A DNA stretch of 64,000 nucleotides from contig NZ_MUNM01000084.1 of NCBI RefSeq assembly GCF_002286815.1, positions 23,154 to 87,153 on the forward strand, written 5' to 3'. The position numbers and the translations under genes were made by a program. Positions 51,986-61,664 of the stretch are shown one piece after another. The notes under the pieces were generated by a model that was not told the origin of the DNA, did not search any database, and worked only from the letters and a program-made list of their open reading frames with translations. Position 1 is the stretch's first letter; the number at the start of each line of letters is the position of its first letter. The stretch is from Pseudomonas sp. PICF141 (GTDB lineage: Bacteria; Pseudomonadota; Gammaproteobacteria; Pseudomonadales; Pseudomonadaceae).

Positions 51986-53892
51986 ACCAGGTGCTGACCA
52001 ACGCTGCACGCATCGAGCTGCTCAGCCCGCGGCTGGCGAACCAGATTGCCGCCGGTGAAGTGGTTGAGCGCCCGGCCTCGGTGATCAAGGAGCTGCTGGA
52101 GAACAGCCTCGACTCCGGTGCCAAGCGCATTGATGTCGATGTGGAGCAGGGCGGCGTCAAGCTGCTGCGGGTTCGCGACGATGGTAGCGGCATTTCCGCC
52201 GATGACCTGCCCCTGGCCCTGGCCCGTCACGCCACCAGCAAGATTCGTAATCTGGAAGACCTCGAGCAGGTGATGAGCCTGGGGTTTCGGGGTGAGGCGT
52301 TGGCTTCCATCAGCTCCGTGGCGCGCCTGACCCTGACATCCCGCACGCGCGATGCCGATCAGGCCTGGCAAGTGGAAACCGAAGGCCGGGACATGGCGCC
52401 GCGCGTGCAACCGGCGGCCCATCCGGTGGGCACTTCGGTGGAAGTGCGCGACTTGTTCTTCAATACCCCGGCGCGCCGCAAATTTCTCAAGACCGAAAAA
52501 ACCGAGTTCGATCACCTGCAAGAAGTGATCAAGCGTCTGGCGCTGGCGCGGTTCGACGTGGCGTTCCATCTGCGCCACAACGGCAAAACCATCCTCAGCC
52601 TGCACGAAGCTCATGATGACGCGGCCCGCGCCCGACGTGTGGCGGCGATCTGCGGGGCGGGTTTTCTGGAGCAGGCGCTGCCGATCGAAATCGAGCGCAA
52701 TGGCCTGCATTTGTGGGGCTGGGTCGGGTTGCCGACCTTCAACCGCAGCCAGGCGGACTTGCAGTATTTCTTCGTCAATGGCCGCGCCGTGCGCGACAAA
52801 CTGGTGGCCCACGCGGTGCGCCAGGCTTATCGCGACGTGCTGTTCAACGGTCGGCACCCCACGTTCGTGCTGTTTTTCGAAGTCGATCCGGCGGGCGTCG
52901 ACGTCAACGTGCACCCGACCAAGCACGAAGTACGCTTTCGTGACGGACGCATGGTTCACGATTTCCTCTATGGCACTTTGCACCGCGCCCTCGGCGATGT
53001 GCGTCCGGATGACCATTTGGCCGCGCCTGTCGCGACCGCGATGGTGCGGCCCACCGGGCTCGACGCCGGTGAGTTCGGCCCCCAGGGCGAAATGCGTCTG
53101 GCGGCCAATGCGCTGCTGGAACAGCCCCAGGCCCAACCGTCGTTCAATACGCCGGCTGGCTCCGGCGCTGGCGCCGGTTATCAATATCAGTACTCGCCGC
53201 GGCCTCAATCCGGCGTGCCCGTCGCCGAAGCTCAAGCGGCCTACCGTGAATTCTTCGCGCCGTTGCCCGAGGCCAACGCGGTCGCGCTGCCAGCCGGGCA
53301 GGACGACGTTCCACCGTTGGGTTACGCATTGGCGCAACTCAAGGGCATCTATATTCTTTCGGAAAACGCCCAGGGCCTGGTGCTGGTGGACATGCATGCC
53401 GCCCATGAGCGGATCATGTACGAACGCCTGAAAATCGCCATGGCCAGCGAAGGCCTGAGCGGTCAGCCGCTGTTGGTGCCCGAATCTCTGGCCCTCAGTC
53501 AGCGCGAAGCCGATTGCGCTGAGGAACACGTCGCCTGGTTCCAGCGACTGGGCTTTGAATTGCAGCGTCTGGGCCCGGAAACCCTGGCCATCCGGCAAAT
53601 TCCCGCCTTGTTGAAACAGGCAGAAGCCAATCGGCTGGTCAGCGACGTTCTGGCGGATTTGATGGAATACGGCACCAGCGACCGGATTCAGGCCCACCTG
53701 AACGAATTGCTTGGCACCATGGCCTGCCACGGCGCGGTTCGCGCGAATCGGCGCCTGGCCGTGGCGGAAATGAACGGTCTGCTGCGGGACATGGAAAACA
53801 CCGAACGCAGCGGTCAATGCAACCATGGCCGACCGACCTGGACCCAATTGGGCCTGGACGATCTGGACAAACTGTTTTTGCGCGGTCGTTGA
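51982..53892 (+). CDS. mutL: MutL, DNA mismatch repair endonuclease
   Basis: MutL couples MutS to strand removal. The 636-residue protein has the GHKL ATPase (IAAGEVVERPASVIKELLENS, DDGSGI, GFRGEALASI) and a C-terminal dimerisation domain with the metal-binding endonuclease motif DMHAAHERIMYE near residue 470, expected in organisms without MutH. The linker is about 110 residues long, Ala/Gln/Pro rich. It is coupled to amiB before it (ATGA) and to miaA after it (TGATG). Confidence 0.97.
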   Translation: MNQVLTNAARIELLSPRLANQIAAGEVVERPASVIKELLENSLDSGAKRIDVDVEQGGVKLLRVRDDGSGISADDLPLALARHATSKIRNLEDLEQVMSLGFRGEALASISSVARLTLTSRTRDADQAWQVETEGRDMAPRVQPAAHPVGTSVEVRDLFFNTPARRKFLKTEKTEFDHLQEVIKRLALARFDVAFHLRHNGKTILSLHEAHDDAARARRVAAICGAGFLEQALPIEIERNGLHLWGWVGLPTFNRSQADLQYFFVNGRAVRDKLVAHAVRQAYRDVLFNGRHPTFVLFFEVDPAGVDVNVHPTKHEVRFRDGRMVHDFLYGTLHRALGDVRPDDHLAAPVATAMVRPTGLDAGEFGPQGEMRLAANALLEQPQAQPSFNTPAGSGAGAGYQYQYSPRPQSGVPVAEAQAAYREFFAPLPEANAVALPAGQDDVPPLGYALAQLKGIYILSENAQGLVLVDMHAAHERIMYERLKIAMASEGLSGQPLLVPESLALSQREADCAEEHVAWFQRLGFELQRLGPETLAIRQIPALLKQAEANRLVSDVLADLMEYGTSDRIQAHLNELLGTMACHGAVRANRRLAVAEMNGLLRDMENTERSGQCNHGRPTWTQLGLDDLDKLFLRGR

Positions 53893-54863
53893 TGAGCCAG
53901 TTTCCTCCTGCGATTTTCCTGATGGGCCCGACGGCTGCCGGCAAGACCGACCTGGCCATCGAGCTCACCAAGGTTTTGCCCTGCGAGCTGATCAGCGTCG
54001 ATTCGGCGCTGGTTTACCGTGGCATGGACATTGGCACCGCCAAACCGTCGAAAGAGTTATTGGCCGAATTTCCCCATCGATTGATCGATATTCTGGACCC
54101 GGCCGACAGCTATTCGGCTGCTGATTTTCGTCGAGATGCGCTCCAGGCCATGGCCGAGATCACCGCGCGGGGCAAAATTCCGCTGCTGGTAGGCGGGACA
54201 ATGCTCTATTACAAGGCTTTGCTTGAAGGTCTGGCCGACATGCCGGCGGCCGATCCGCAAGTGCGCGCGCAAATTGAAGAAGAGGCTGCACGCCTTGGCT
54301 GGCAAGCCTTGCACGATCAATTGGCGGTGATCGATCCGCAATCGGCCGCGCGAATTCATCCGAACGATCCACAGCGCCTCAGTCGCGCACTGGAAGTTTA
54401 TCGCGTCAGTGGTCAGAGCATGACTGAGCTGCGCTTGCGACAATCTGCGCAAAGTACTGAAGCAGCCGCTTCGGGACTGCAACAATTGCCCTATACTGTC
54501 GCGAACTTGGCTATCGCCCCGGCAAATCGCCAGGTACTGCACGAGCGCATTAAACAAAGATTCACAAATATGTTGGAACAGGGATTCATCGACGAGGTCG
54601 TAGCCCTGCGAGATAGAGGTGACCTTCATTCGGGGATGCCGTCTATACGTGCTGTAGGTTATCGACAAGTCTGGGATTACCTGGATGGCAAGCTGACGCA
54701 AGCCGAGATGCAGGAGCGTGGAATCATTGCCACGCGCCAATTGGCAAAGCGCCAGTTCACCTGGCTACGCAGTTGGGCTGATCTACACTGGCTGGACAGC
54801 CTCGATTGCGACAATCTGCCACGCGCCTTGAAATACCTTGGGACCATCTCCATATTGAGCTGA
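53892..54863 (+). CDS. miaA: MiaA, tRNA dimethylallyltransferase
   Basis: MiaA adds dimethylallyl to A37 of UNN-reading tRNAs. The 323-residue protein has the P-loop GPTAAGKTDLA, then SVDSALVYRGMDIGTAKP and VGGTMLYYKAL. The ATG at 53892 overlaps the mutL stop (TGATG). hfq follows 92 bp downstream with a hairpin and an AT-rich stretch between (54886-54940), which may hold an hfq promoter. Confidence 0.96.
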   Translation: MSQFPPAIFLMGPTAAGKTDLAIELTKVLPCELISVDSALVYRGMDIGTAKPSKELLAEFPHRLIDILDPADSYSAADFRRDALQAMAEITARGKIPLLVGGTMLYYKALLEGLADMPAADPQVRAQIEEEAARLGWQALHDQLAVIDPQSAARIHPNDPQRLSRALEVYRVSGQSMTELRLRQSAQSTEAAASGLQQLPYTVANLAIAPANRQVLHERIKQRFTNMLEQGFIDEVVALRDRGDLHSGMPSIRAVGYRQVWDYLDGKLTQAEMQERGIIATRQLAKRQFTWLRSWADLHWLDSLDCDNLPRALKYLGTISILS

Positions 54864-54955
54864 GTCCTTGCAATTGCCGTCTATCCTTGGGGGTGTGACG
54901 GCCCCAAGCCATCTGTTTACCTATTTTTTATAGAATCCTTAAAGGAGTGCGGCAC

Positions 54956-55216
54956 ATGTCAAAAGGGCATTCGCTACAAGACCCTTACTTGAATACTTTA
55001 CGTAAAGAAAAAGTGGGGGTTTCCATCTACCTGGTCAACGGGATCAAACTGCAAGGCACGATCGAGTCTTTCGACCAGTTCGTTATCCTGCTGAAAAACA
55101 CCGTTAGCCAAATGGTTTACAAACACGCTATCTCTACAGTGGTGCCGGTTCGTCCAATTCGTCTGCCCAGCGCAACCGAATCCGAAGCAGGTGACGCTGA
55201 GCCAGGTAACGCCTGA
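54956..55216 (+). CDS. hfq: Hfq, RNA chaperone
   Basis: Hfq is a hexameric Sm-like protein that pairs small RNAs with mRNAs. The 86-residue protein has Sm1 (QDPYLNTLRKEKVGVSIYLVNG, quoted in two parts: QDPYLNTLRKEKV and SIYLVNG), FDQFVILLKN and the Sm2 motif YKHAISTVVP. AAGGAG lies 9 bases upstream of the ATG. The short acidic tail is typical of Pseudomonas Hfq. hflX follows 12 bp downstream. Confidence 0.98.
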   Translation: MSKGHSLQDPYLNTLRKEKVGVSIYLVNGIKLQGTIESFDQFVILLKNTVSQMVYKHAISTVVPVRPIRLPSATESEAGDAEPGNA

Positions 55217-55228
55217 TAGGAGTCTCCT

Positions 55229-56530
55229 TTGTTCTTTGAGCGCCACGGTGGTGGTGAGCGGGCAATTCTCGTTCACTTGGATGGTCAGGACCCTGAGGCG
55301 CGCGAAGATCCGCAGGAGTTTCAGGAGTTGGCAATTTCGGCTGGCGCCGAGACCGTCGCGTTTTTTAACGTGCCGCGTCATCGGCCAACCGCCAAAACCC
55401 TGATCAGCAGCGGCAAGGTCGAAGAGTTACGCGACCTGGTCAGTGCCGAACAGGTCGATCTGGTGATTTTCAATCACATCCTCACGCCCAGTCAGGAACG
55501 TAACCTCGAACGTATTTTCGAGTGCCGCGTGATTGACCGCACGGGTTTGATTCTCGATATCTTTGCCCAACGCGCCCGCACCCATGAAGGCAAGCTCCAG
55601 GTTGAACTGGCCCAGCTTGAACACATGAGTACGCGGCTGGTTCGTGGCTGGACTCACCTTGAGCGGCAGAAGGGCGGTATCGGTCTGCGCGGCCCGGGTG
55701 AAACCCAGCTGGAAACCGACCGGCGTCTGTTGCGGATTCGCCTGCGCCAAATCAAGGGGCGCCTGGAAAAGGTCCGCAGCCAGCGCGAGCAATCTCGTCG
55801 CGGGCGCAAACGTGCTGATATTCCGACGGTTTCACTGGTGGGTTACACCAACGCCGGCAAATCGACGCTGTTCAACTCGGTCACCGATTCCGACGTCTTC
55901 GCCGCCGACCAGCTGTTCGCTACCCTCGACCCGACCTTGCGCAGGCTCGAACTCGACGACCTCGGGCCGATCGTGCTGGCAGACACCGTGGGCTTCATCC
56001 GCCACCTGCCGCACAAACTGGTCGAGGCATTTCGGGCTACGCTCGAAGAGTCGAGTAACTCCGACCTGCTGCTGCATGTGATCGATGCGCATGAGCCTGA
56101 ACGGATGGCCCAGATCGAACAGGTCATGGTGGTACTCGGGGAGATTGGGGCGCAAGACTTGCCGATCCTTGAGGTATACAACAAACTCGATTTGCTCGAA
56201 GGTGTTGAGCCGCAGATCCAGCGCGATGCCGATGGCAAACCGCAGCGGGTCTGGTTGTCGGCCAAGGACGGTACCGGTCTTGACCTGCTCAAGCAGGCCG
56301 TGGCCGAACTGTTGGGCAGTGATTTGTTTGTTGGCACCTTGCGCTTGCCGCAACGTTTTGCTCGACTGCGTGCGCAGTTTTTCGAACTGGGTGCGGTGCA
56401 AAAAGAAGAACACGACGAAGAAGGCATCAGCTTGCTGGCCGTTCGCTTGCCACGGATCGAACTGAATCGACTCGTGAGCCGCGAAGGTCTGCAACCGATG
56501 GAATTCATCGAGCAACACACTTTGCAATAA
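55229..56530 (+). CDS. hflX: HflX, ribosome-rescue GTPase
   Basis: HflX splits stalled ribosomes after stress. The 433-residue protein has its N-terminal nucleotide-binding domain (TLISSGKVEEL, FNHILTPSQERNLE), the coiled linker and the GTPase domain with GYTNAGKSTLFN, DTVGFIRHLP and NKLDL. The start is TTG at 55229 with AGGAG 8 bases ahead; MFFERHGGGERAILVHL matches the family. It belongs to the hfq-hflX-hflK-hflC run. Confidence 0.95.
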   Translation: MFFERHGGGERAILVHLDGQDPEAREDPQEFQELAISAGAETVAFFNVPRHRPTAKTLISSGKVEELRDLVSAEQVDLVIFNHILTPSQERNLERIFECRVIDRTGLILDIFAQRARTHEGKLQVELAQLEHMSTRLVRGWTHLERQKGGIGLRGPGETQLETDRRLLRIRLRQIKGRLEKVRSQREQSRRGRKRADIPTVSLVGYTNAGKSTLFNSVTDSDVFAADQLFATLDPTLRRLELDDLGPIVLADTVGFIRHLPHKLVEAFRATLEESSNSDLLLHVIDAHEPERMAQIEQVMVVLGEIGAQDLPILEVYNKLDLLEGVEPQIQRDADGKPQRVWLSAKDGTGLDLLKQAVAELLGSDLFVGTLRLPQRFARLRAQFFELGAVQKEEHDEEGISLLAVRLPRIELNRLVSREGLQPMEFIEQHTLQ

Positions 56531-56626
56531 AAGCCTGAGAAAGCGGTTGTGCCGCGGTGACAGGCATTCTGTAGCATTGGTCGGCGCGCCGTGGGTGCGT
56601 CTTTGCTTTATCAGATGGAGAGCGCT

Positions 56627-57799
56627 ATGGCTTGGAATGAGCCGGGTGGCAACTCGAATAATCAGGATCCTTGGGGTGGCAAGCGCCGCAATAACGGCGA
56701 CCGCAAGGGACCACCGGATCTCGACGAGGCCTTCCGAAAGCTGCAGGAAAGCCTGAACGGGTTGTTCGGTGGTGGTAAAAAACGCGGTGACGAGGGCGGT
56801 CGCCCGGGCAAGAGCGGCGGCTTCGGCGGCCTGCTCGGCATCGGCCTGGTCGTGCTGGCGGCTGTGTGGCTGTACAGCGCTGTCTATGTGGTCGACGAAC
56901 AGGAGCAAGCCGTAGTGCTGCGCTTCGGCAAATACTATGAAACCGTCGGCCCGGGCCTGAACATCTATTTCCCGCCGATCGATCGCAAGTACATGGAAAA
57001 CGTCACGCGCGAGCGTGCCTATACCAAGCAGGGTCAAATGCTGACTGAAGACGAAAATATCGTCGAAGTGCCGCTGACCGTGCAGTACAAGATCAGCAAC
57101 CTGCAAGACTTCGTGCTGAACGTCGATCAGCCGGAAATCAGCCTGCAGCATGCGACCGACAGTGCCTTGCGTCATGTGGTGGGTTCTACCGCCATGGACC
57201 AGGTGTTGACCGAAGGTCGTGAGTTGATGGCCAGCGAAATCAAGGAGCGTCTGCAACGTTTCCTCGATACTTACCGCACCGGTATCACCGTTACCCAGGT
57301 CAACGTACAGAGCGCAGCTGCACCGCGTGAAGTCCAGGAAGCCTTCGATGACGTGATCCGTGCTCGTGAAGACGAGCAGCGTTCGCGAAACCAGGCTGAA
57401 ACCTACGCCAACGGTGTAGTACCGGAAGCCCGTGGTCAGGCCCAGCGCATCCTCGAGGATGCCAACGGTTACCGCGACGAGACCGTTTCCCGTGCCAAGG
57501 GTGAGGCTGATCGCTTCACCAAACTGGTAGCCGAGTATCGCAAGGCTCCTGAAGTCACCCGCCAGCGTCTGTATCTGGACACCATGCAGGAAATCTTCAG
57601 CAACACCAGCAAGGTTCTCGTGACCGGCAACAAGGATGGCCAGAACAATCTGCTGTACTTGCCGCTGGACAAGATGATTGACAGTGGTCGCAGCCCTGGC
57701 GCTCCGGTGACGGGTGCGGCAGCCAGCAGCAATGAAGTGAATGCGCGTGCGGCAGCTGATCTGCAGCAACAGCAGGCACGTACCAGGGAGAGTCGCTGA
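56627..57799 (+). CDS. hflK: HflK, membrane regulator of FtsH protease
   Basis: HflK and HflC form a cage around FtsH and shape which membrane proteins it degrades. The 390-residue protein has a Gly/Arg/Asn-rich cytoplasmic N-terminus, one membrane helix at about residues 66-88 (GLLGIGLVVLAAVWLYSAVYVV, seen in part as LLGIGLVVLAAVWLY), and a SPFH/prohibitin domain to about 300. ATGGAGAGCGCT precedes the ATG. It overlaps hflC by one base. Confidence 0.95.
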   Translation: MAWNEPGGNSNNQDPWGGKRRNNGDRKGPPDLDEAFRKLQESLNGLFGGGKKRGDEGGRPGKSGGFGGLLGIGLVVLAAVWLYSAVYVVDEQEQAVVLRFGKYYETVGPGLNIYFPPIDRKYMENVTRERAYTKQGQMLTEDENIVEVPLTVQYKISNLQDFVLNVDQPEISLQHATDSALRHVVGSTAMDQVLTEGRELMASEIKERLQRFLDTYRTGITVTQVNVQSAAAPREVQEAFDDVIRAREDEQRSRNQAETYANGVVPEARGQAQRILEDANGYRDETVSRAKGEADRFTKLVAEYRKAPEVTRQRLYLDTMQEIFSNTSKVLVTGNKDGQNNLLYLPLDKMIDSGRSPGAPVTGAAASSNEVNARAAADLQQQQARTRESR

Positions 57800-58668
57800 T
57801 GAGCAATAAATCGCTGATCGCCCTTATTGTCGGCGTCGTGGTGGCGATCGTTGCCTGGAACTGCTTCTACATCGTGGCTCAGACCGAGCGCGCGGTGCTG
57901 CTGCAGTTCGGTCGGGTAGTCCAGGCCGATGTTCAGCCGGGCCTGCATGTGAAAGTGCCTTACGTGAACAAGGTGCGCAAGTTCGACGCGCGCCTGATGA
58001 CACTGGATGCACCGACACAACGTTTCCTGACGCTGGAAAAGAAAGCCGTAATGGTCGATGCCTACGCCAAGTGGCGCGTGAAAGATGCCGAGCGCTTCTA
58101 CACCGCGACTTCCGGTCTCAAGCAGATTGCTGACGAGCGTCTTTCTCGTCGTCTGGAGTCGGGCCTGCGTGACCAGTTCGGTAAGCGTACCCTGCACGAA
58201 GTAGTGTCCGGTGAGCGTGATGCGCTGATGGCTGACATCACCAGTTCGCTGAACAAGATGGCGGAAAAAGAGCTGGGCATCGAAGTTGTCGACGTCCGGG
58301 TCAAAACCATCGACCTGCCGAAGGAAGTGAACCGCAGCGTGTTCGAACGTATGAGCACCGAGCGTGAACGCGAGGCTCGCGAGCATCGCGCCAAGGGTAA
58401 CGAGCTGGCTGAAGGCATCCGTGCCGACGCCGATCGTCAACGCCGCGTACTGCTGGCCGAAGCCTATCGTGAATCTGAAGAGGTTCGCGGTGACGGTGAT
58501 GCCCAGGCTGCTGCGATCTACTCCAAGGCCTACGGTCAGGATCAGGAGTTCTACGCGTTCTATCGTAGCCTGCGCGCCTACCGTGAAAGCTTCGCGAACA
58601 AATCCGACGTCATGGTCCTGGACCCGGGCAGCGACTTCTTCCGTTACCTGGAGAAAGCCAAGCCTTGA
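57799..58668 (+). CDS. hflC: HflC, membrane regulator of FtsH protease
   Basis: The 289-residue partner of HflK has one N-terminal membrane helix (about residues 5-24, LIALIVGVVVAIVAWNCFYI, 20 residues) and an SPFH domain; the coiled coil with REREAREHRAKGNELAEGIR follows. It begins on the hflK stop (TGATG), so equal amounts are made. In other pseudomonads a small DUF2065 gene follows; none is present here. Confidence 0.95.
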   Translation: MSNKSLIALIVGVVVAIVAWNCFYIVAQTERAVLLQFGRVVQADVQPGLHVKVPYVNKVRKFDARLMTLDAPTQRFLTLEKKAVMVDAYAKWRVKDAERFYTATSGLKQIADERLSRRLESGLRDQFGKRTLHEVVSGERDALMADITSSLNKMAEKELGIEVVDVRVKTIDLPKEVNRSVFERMSTEREREAREHRAKGNELAEGIRADADRQRRVLLAEAYRESEEVRGDGDAQAAAIYSKAYGQDQEFYAFYRSLRAYRESFANKSDVMVLDPGSDFFRYLEKAKP

Positions 58669-58983
58669 TACGGCGTTGACCTGAATCATCCCCCGCCTGG
58701 CGGCTAAAACCTCGGGCGGGGTGATCCTTTGGGAAAACGTGTGTATGATGCGGCAGCCGGGAAATTCCCGGCTTTTTTGCGTCTGCACGTTTGATTGCTG
58801 TTTATGCAGGCAACCGAGTTGAATGACTCGACAGGTTTTTCGAGGAAAGTGGTTGGCGAAGCCGGTTTCAGGCTTTTCGCCCCGTTGTCCATGCGCGCGG
58901 TTTGTGTGCATGGGCCGATCATTTTCTGCTTCACTCAAGGCTCGCCCAAAGGCTTGTCGCCCGGATCATAGGGGAATGGCGTA
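58669..58983 (+). other. hflC-hisZ intergenic region, no gene seen
   Basis: The 315 bases hold a hairpin (CCCCGCC/GGCGGGG, 58691-58721), a clear terminator (58755-58779) and a 200-base stretch leading to hisZ that must contain the hisZ-purA promoter. The only longer open frame (58805-58971) lacks a ribosome site and any recognisable pattern. The small DUF2065 gene that I expect at this place is missing. Confidence 0.7.
58755..58779 (+). terminator. Intrinsic terminator of the hfq-hflX-hflK-hflC run
   Basis: AGCCGGG and CCCGGCT pair around AAATT, followed by TTTTTGC. Confidence 0.88.
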
Positions 58984-60171
58984 ATGGCAACGGTAGACCG
59001 CTGGCTGCTGCCAGATGGCATCGAAGAAGTACTGCCACCAGAAGCTGCGCGCATCGAAGTAGCGCGTCGCCAGGTGTTGGATCTGTTCCAGAGCTGGGGT
59101 TACGAGTTTGTCGTGACTCCCCATATCGAGTACCTGGAATCCCTGCTGACTGGTGCGGGCTCGGACCTCGATCTGCGTACCTTCAAGGTCATCGACCCGC
59201 AGTCGGGTCGGCAGATGGGTTTCCGCGCCGACATCACGCCGCAAGTGGCGCGCATCGATGCGCATACCCTGCGTCGCGAAGGCCCCAGCCGTCTGTGTTA
59301 TGCCGGCAGCGTGCTGCATGCTCAGCCGCGTGCCTTGTCGTCCTCGCGTAGCCCCATTCAACTGGGCGCCGAGTTGTACGGCGACGCCAGTCCGAGCAGC
59401 GACGTGGAAGTCATCAGCCTGATGCTGGCCATGCTGCAACTGGCCGATGTGCCGGATGTGCACATGGACCTCGGCCATGTCGGCATCTACCGCGGGCTGG
59501 CCCGCGCCGCCGGTTTGTCCGGCGAAGTCGAGCAACAGTTGTTCGATGCGTTGCAACGTAAAGCCATTGATGAGGTCATTACCTTGACCGAAGGCTTGCC
59601 TGCCGATCTGTCGGGCATGCTGCGAGCGCTGGTCGATCTGTGTGGTGGTCGTGAAGTGTTGAGTGCTGCCCGCGAGCGACTGGCCGATGCGCCGGCGCCC
59701 GTGCTGGCAGCCCTGGACGATCTGCTGGCAATTGCCGAGCGTCTGTCCACGCGTTTCCCGCAGTTACCGCTGTATTTCGACCTGGGCGAGTTGCGCGGCT
59801 ATCACTACCACACGGGTGTCGTGTTCGCCGTGTTCGTGCCGGGTGTTGGCCAGTCCATTGCTCAGGGCGGTCGTTACGACGACATTGGTGCTGACTTCGG
59901 TCGTGCCCGTCCGGCAACCGGTTTCTCTACCGATTTGAAAACCCTGGTGACCCTGGGGCGTGCTGACATAGAGCTACCGTCTGGCGGTATCTGGATGCCT
60001 GACAGTACGGATGCAGCACTCTGGCAGCAGGTTTGCCAGTTGCGCAGTGAGGGTCAGCGTGTCGTTCAGGCATTGCCTGGGCAGCTTTTGGCCGCCGCCC
60101 GTGAAGCGGACTGCGACCGGCAATTGATTCAGCAGAACGGGCTTTGGCAAGTATTGCCGCTGGCTTCTTGA
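58984..60171 (+). CDS. hisZ: HisZ, regulatory subunit of ATP phosphoribosyltransferase
   Basis: HisZ is a catalytically dead relative of histidyl-tRNA synthetase that activates short-form HisG in histidine synthesis. The 395-residue protein has class II motifs (GYEFVVTPHIEYLESLL, MGFRADITPQVAR, RPATGFSTDLKTL) but lacks the anticodon-binding domain, as expected. AGGGGAATGGCGTA precedes the ATG. purA follows 54 bp later, the usual pairing in pseudomonads. Confidence 0.95.
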   Translation: MATVDRWLLPDGIEEVLPPEAARIEVARRQVLDLFQSWGYEFVVTPHIEYLESLLTGAGSDLDLRTFKVIDPQSGRQMGFRADITPQVARIDAHTLRREGPSRLCYAGSVLHAQPRALSSSRSPIQLGAELYGDASPSSDVEVISLMLAMLQLADVPDVHMDLGHVGIYRGLARAAGLSGEVEQQLFDALQRKAIDEVITLTEGLPADLSGMLRALVDLCGGREVLSAARERLADAPAPVLAALDDLLAIAERLSTRFPQLPLYFDLGELRGYHYHTGVVFAVFVPGVGQSIAQGGRYDDIGADFGRARPATGFSTDLKTLVTLGRADIELPSGGIWMPDSTDAALWQQVCQLRSEGQRVVQALPGQLLAAAREADCDRQLIQQNGLWQVLPLAS

Positions 60172-60225
60172 GTTTTCCTGCCGGCCGCCGCCGGCACCAA
60201 GTTTGCGCGAATGAGGACAAGTGTT

Positions 60226-61515
60226 ATGGGTAAGAATGTCGTAGTCCTGGGCACCCAATGGGGTGATGAGGGCAAAGGCAAGATCGTTGATCTGCTGACC
60301 GAACATGCTGCCGCCGTAGTGCGCTACCAAGGTGGCCACAACGCTGGTCACACCCTGGTGATCGACGGCGAAAAAACTGTCTTGCACCTGATCCCGTCGG
60401 GCGTGCTGCGCGAAGGCGTGCAGTGCCTGATTGGTAACGGCGTGGTGGTTGCCCCCGACGCCCTGCTGCGGGAAATCATCAAGCTGGAAGAGAAAGGCGT
60501 ACCGGTGCGCGAGCGCCTGCGTATCAGCCCGTCCTGCCCGCTGATCCTGTCCTACCACGTAGCGCTGGATCAGGCCCGTGAAAAGGCCCGTGGCGAGCTG
60601 AAGATCGGTACTACCGGTCGCGGCATCGGCCCGGCTTACGAAGACAAGGTTGCCCGTCGCGGTCTGCGCGTAGGTGATCTGCTCAACATGCCGCGCTTTG
60701 AAGCCAAGCTGCGTGAACTGGTGGAATACCACAACTTCATGTTGGTCGGTTTCTACAAAGAACCAGCCATTGACTTCGACAAGACCCTGGCCGAGTGCAA
60801 AGAATACGCTGAGCTGCTCAAGCCGCTGATGCTGGACGTGACTGCCGAGCTGCACGACCTGCGTCGTGCTGGCAAAGACATCATGTTCGAAGGCGCCCAA
60901 GGTTCGTTGCTGGACATCGACCACGGCACCTACCCGTACGTGACCAGCTCTAACACCACCGCTGGCGGCGTTGCTACCGGTTCGGGCGTTGGTCCTATGT
61001 TCCTGGACTACATCCTGGGTATCACCAAGGCCTACACCACACGTGTAGGTTCGGGTCCATTCCCGACTGAGCTGTTCGACGAAGTCGGTGCGCATCTGGC
61101 TAAACAAGGTCACGAGTTCGGCGCGACTACCGGTCGTGCTCGTCGTTGTGGCTGGTTTGACGCCGTTATCCTGCGTCGCGCTATCGATGTGAACAGTATC
61201 TCGGGCATCTGCCTGACCAAGCTGGATGTACTCGACGGTCTGGAAACCATCAACATCTGCGTCGGCTACAAAGATGCAGAAGGTAAGGACGTTGCCCCGA
61301 CTGACGCTGACAGCTACATGGGTCTGCAGCCGGTGTACGAAGAAGTGCTGGGCTGGACAGAGTCGACCGTGGGTGCCAAAACTCTGGAAGAGCTGCCAGC
61401 TAACGCCCGTGCTTACATCAAGCGCGTTGAAGAGCTGATCGGTGCGCCGATCGACATTATTTCGACGGGCCCGGACCGCAACGAAACCATCGTTCTGCGT
61501 CACCCATTCGCTTAA
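60226..61515 (+). CDS. purA: PurA, adenylosuccinate synthetase
   Basis: PurA joins IMP and aspartate with GTP on the way to AMP. The 429-residue protein has the start motif GTQWGDEGKGKIVD with catalytic Asp and the P-loop, then GHNAGHTLV with the catalytic His, and GPFPTEL late. GAGGACAAGTGTT precedes the ATG at 60226. A terminator follows closely. Confidence 0.98.
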   Translation: MGKNVVVLGTQWGDEGKGKIVDLLTEHAAAVVRYQGGHNAGHTLVIDGEKTVLHLIPSGVLREGVQCLIGNGVVVAPDALLREIIKLEEKGVPVRERLRISPSCPLILSYHVALDQAREKARGELKIGTTGRGIGPAYEDKVARRGLRVGDLLNMPRFEAKLRELVEYHNFMLVGFYKEPAIDFDKTLAECKEYAELLKPLMLDVTAELHDLRRAGKDIMFEGAQGSLLDIDHGTYPYVTSSNTTAGGVATGSGVGPMFLDYILGITKAYTTRVGSGPFPTELFDEVGAHLAKQGHEFGATTGRARRCGWFDAVILRRAIDVNSISGICLTKLDVLDGLETINICVGYKDAEGKDVAPTDADSYMGLQPVYEEVLGWTESTVGAKTLEELPANARAYIKRVEELIGAPIDIISTGPDRNETIVLRHPFA

Positions 61516-61536
61516 TAAGTCGTTGATGTAAAACAC

Positions 61537-61563
61537 AAAGGCCCCTTAATTGGGGCCTTTGTC
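61537..61563 (+). terminator. Intrinsic terminator after purA
   Basis: AAAGGCCCC and GGGGCCTTT pair around TTAATT, followed by GTCGTTT. Confidence 0.85.
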
Positions 61564-61664
61564 GTTTATGCCTGTCGAACGGCATGACCTTTGCTGTGAA
61601 CATTGAAAAAGCATCGTTTCTGACGTGCTATCAATTTGATGGCGTCAAAGCAGAGGGATTTTCA

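Noticed and set aside
51940..53847. A 635-codon open frame antisense to mutL
   Set aside because: It lies fully over mutL and shows no recognisable motif; codon bias of the real gene leaves the reverse frame open.
55832..57769. A 645-codon open frame antisense to hflX and hflK
   Set aside because: It spans two well-supported genes and the gap between them and has shadow-like composition.
58805..58971. A 55-codon frame in the hflC-hisZ gap as the missing DUF2065 gene
   Set aside because: It lacks a ribosome site and the hydrophobic helices of DUF2065.
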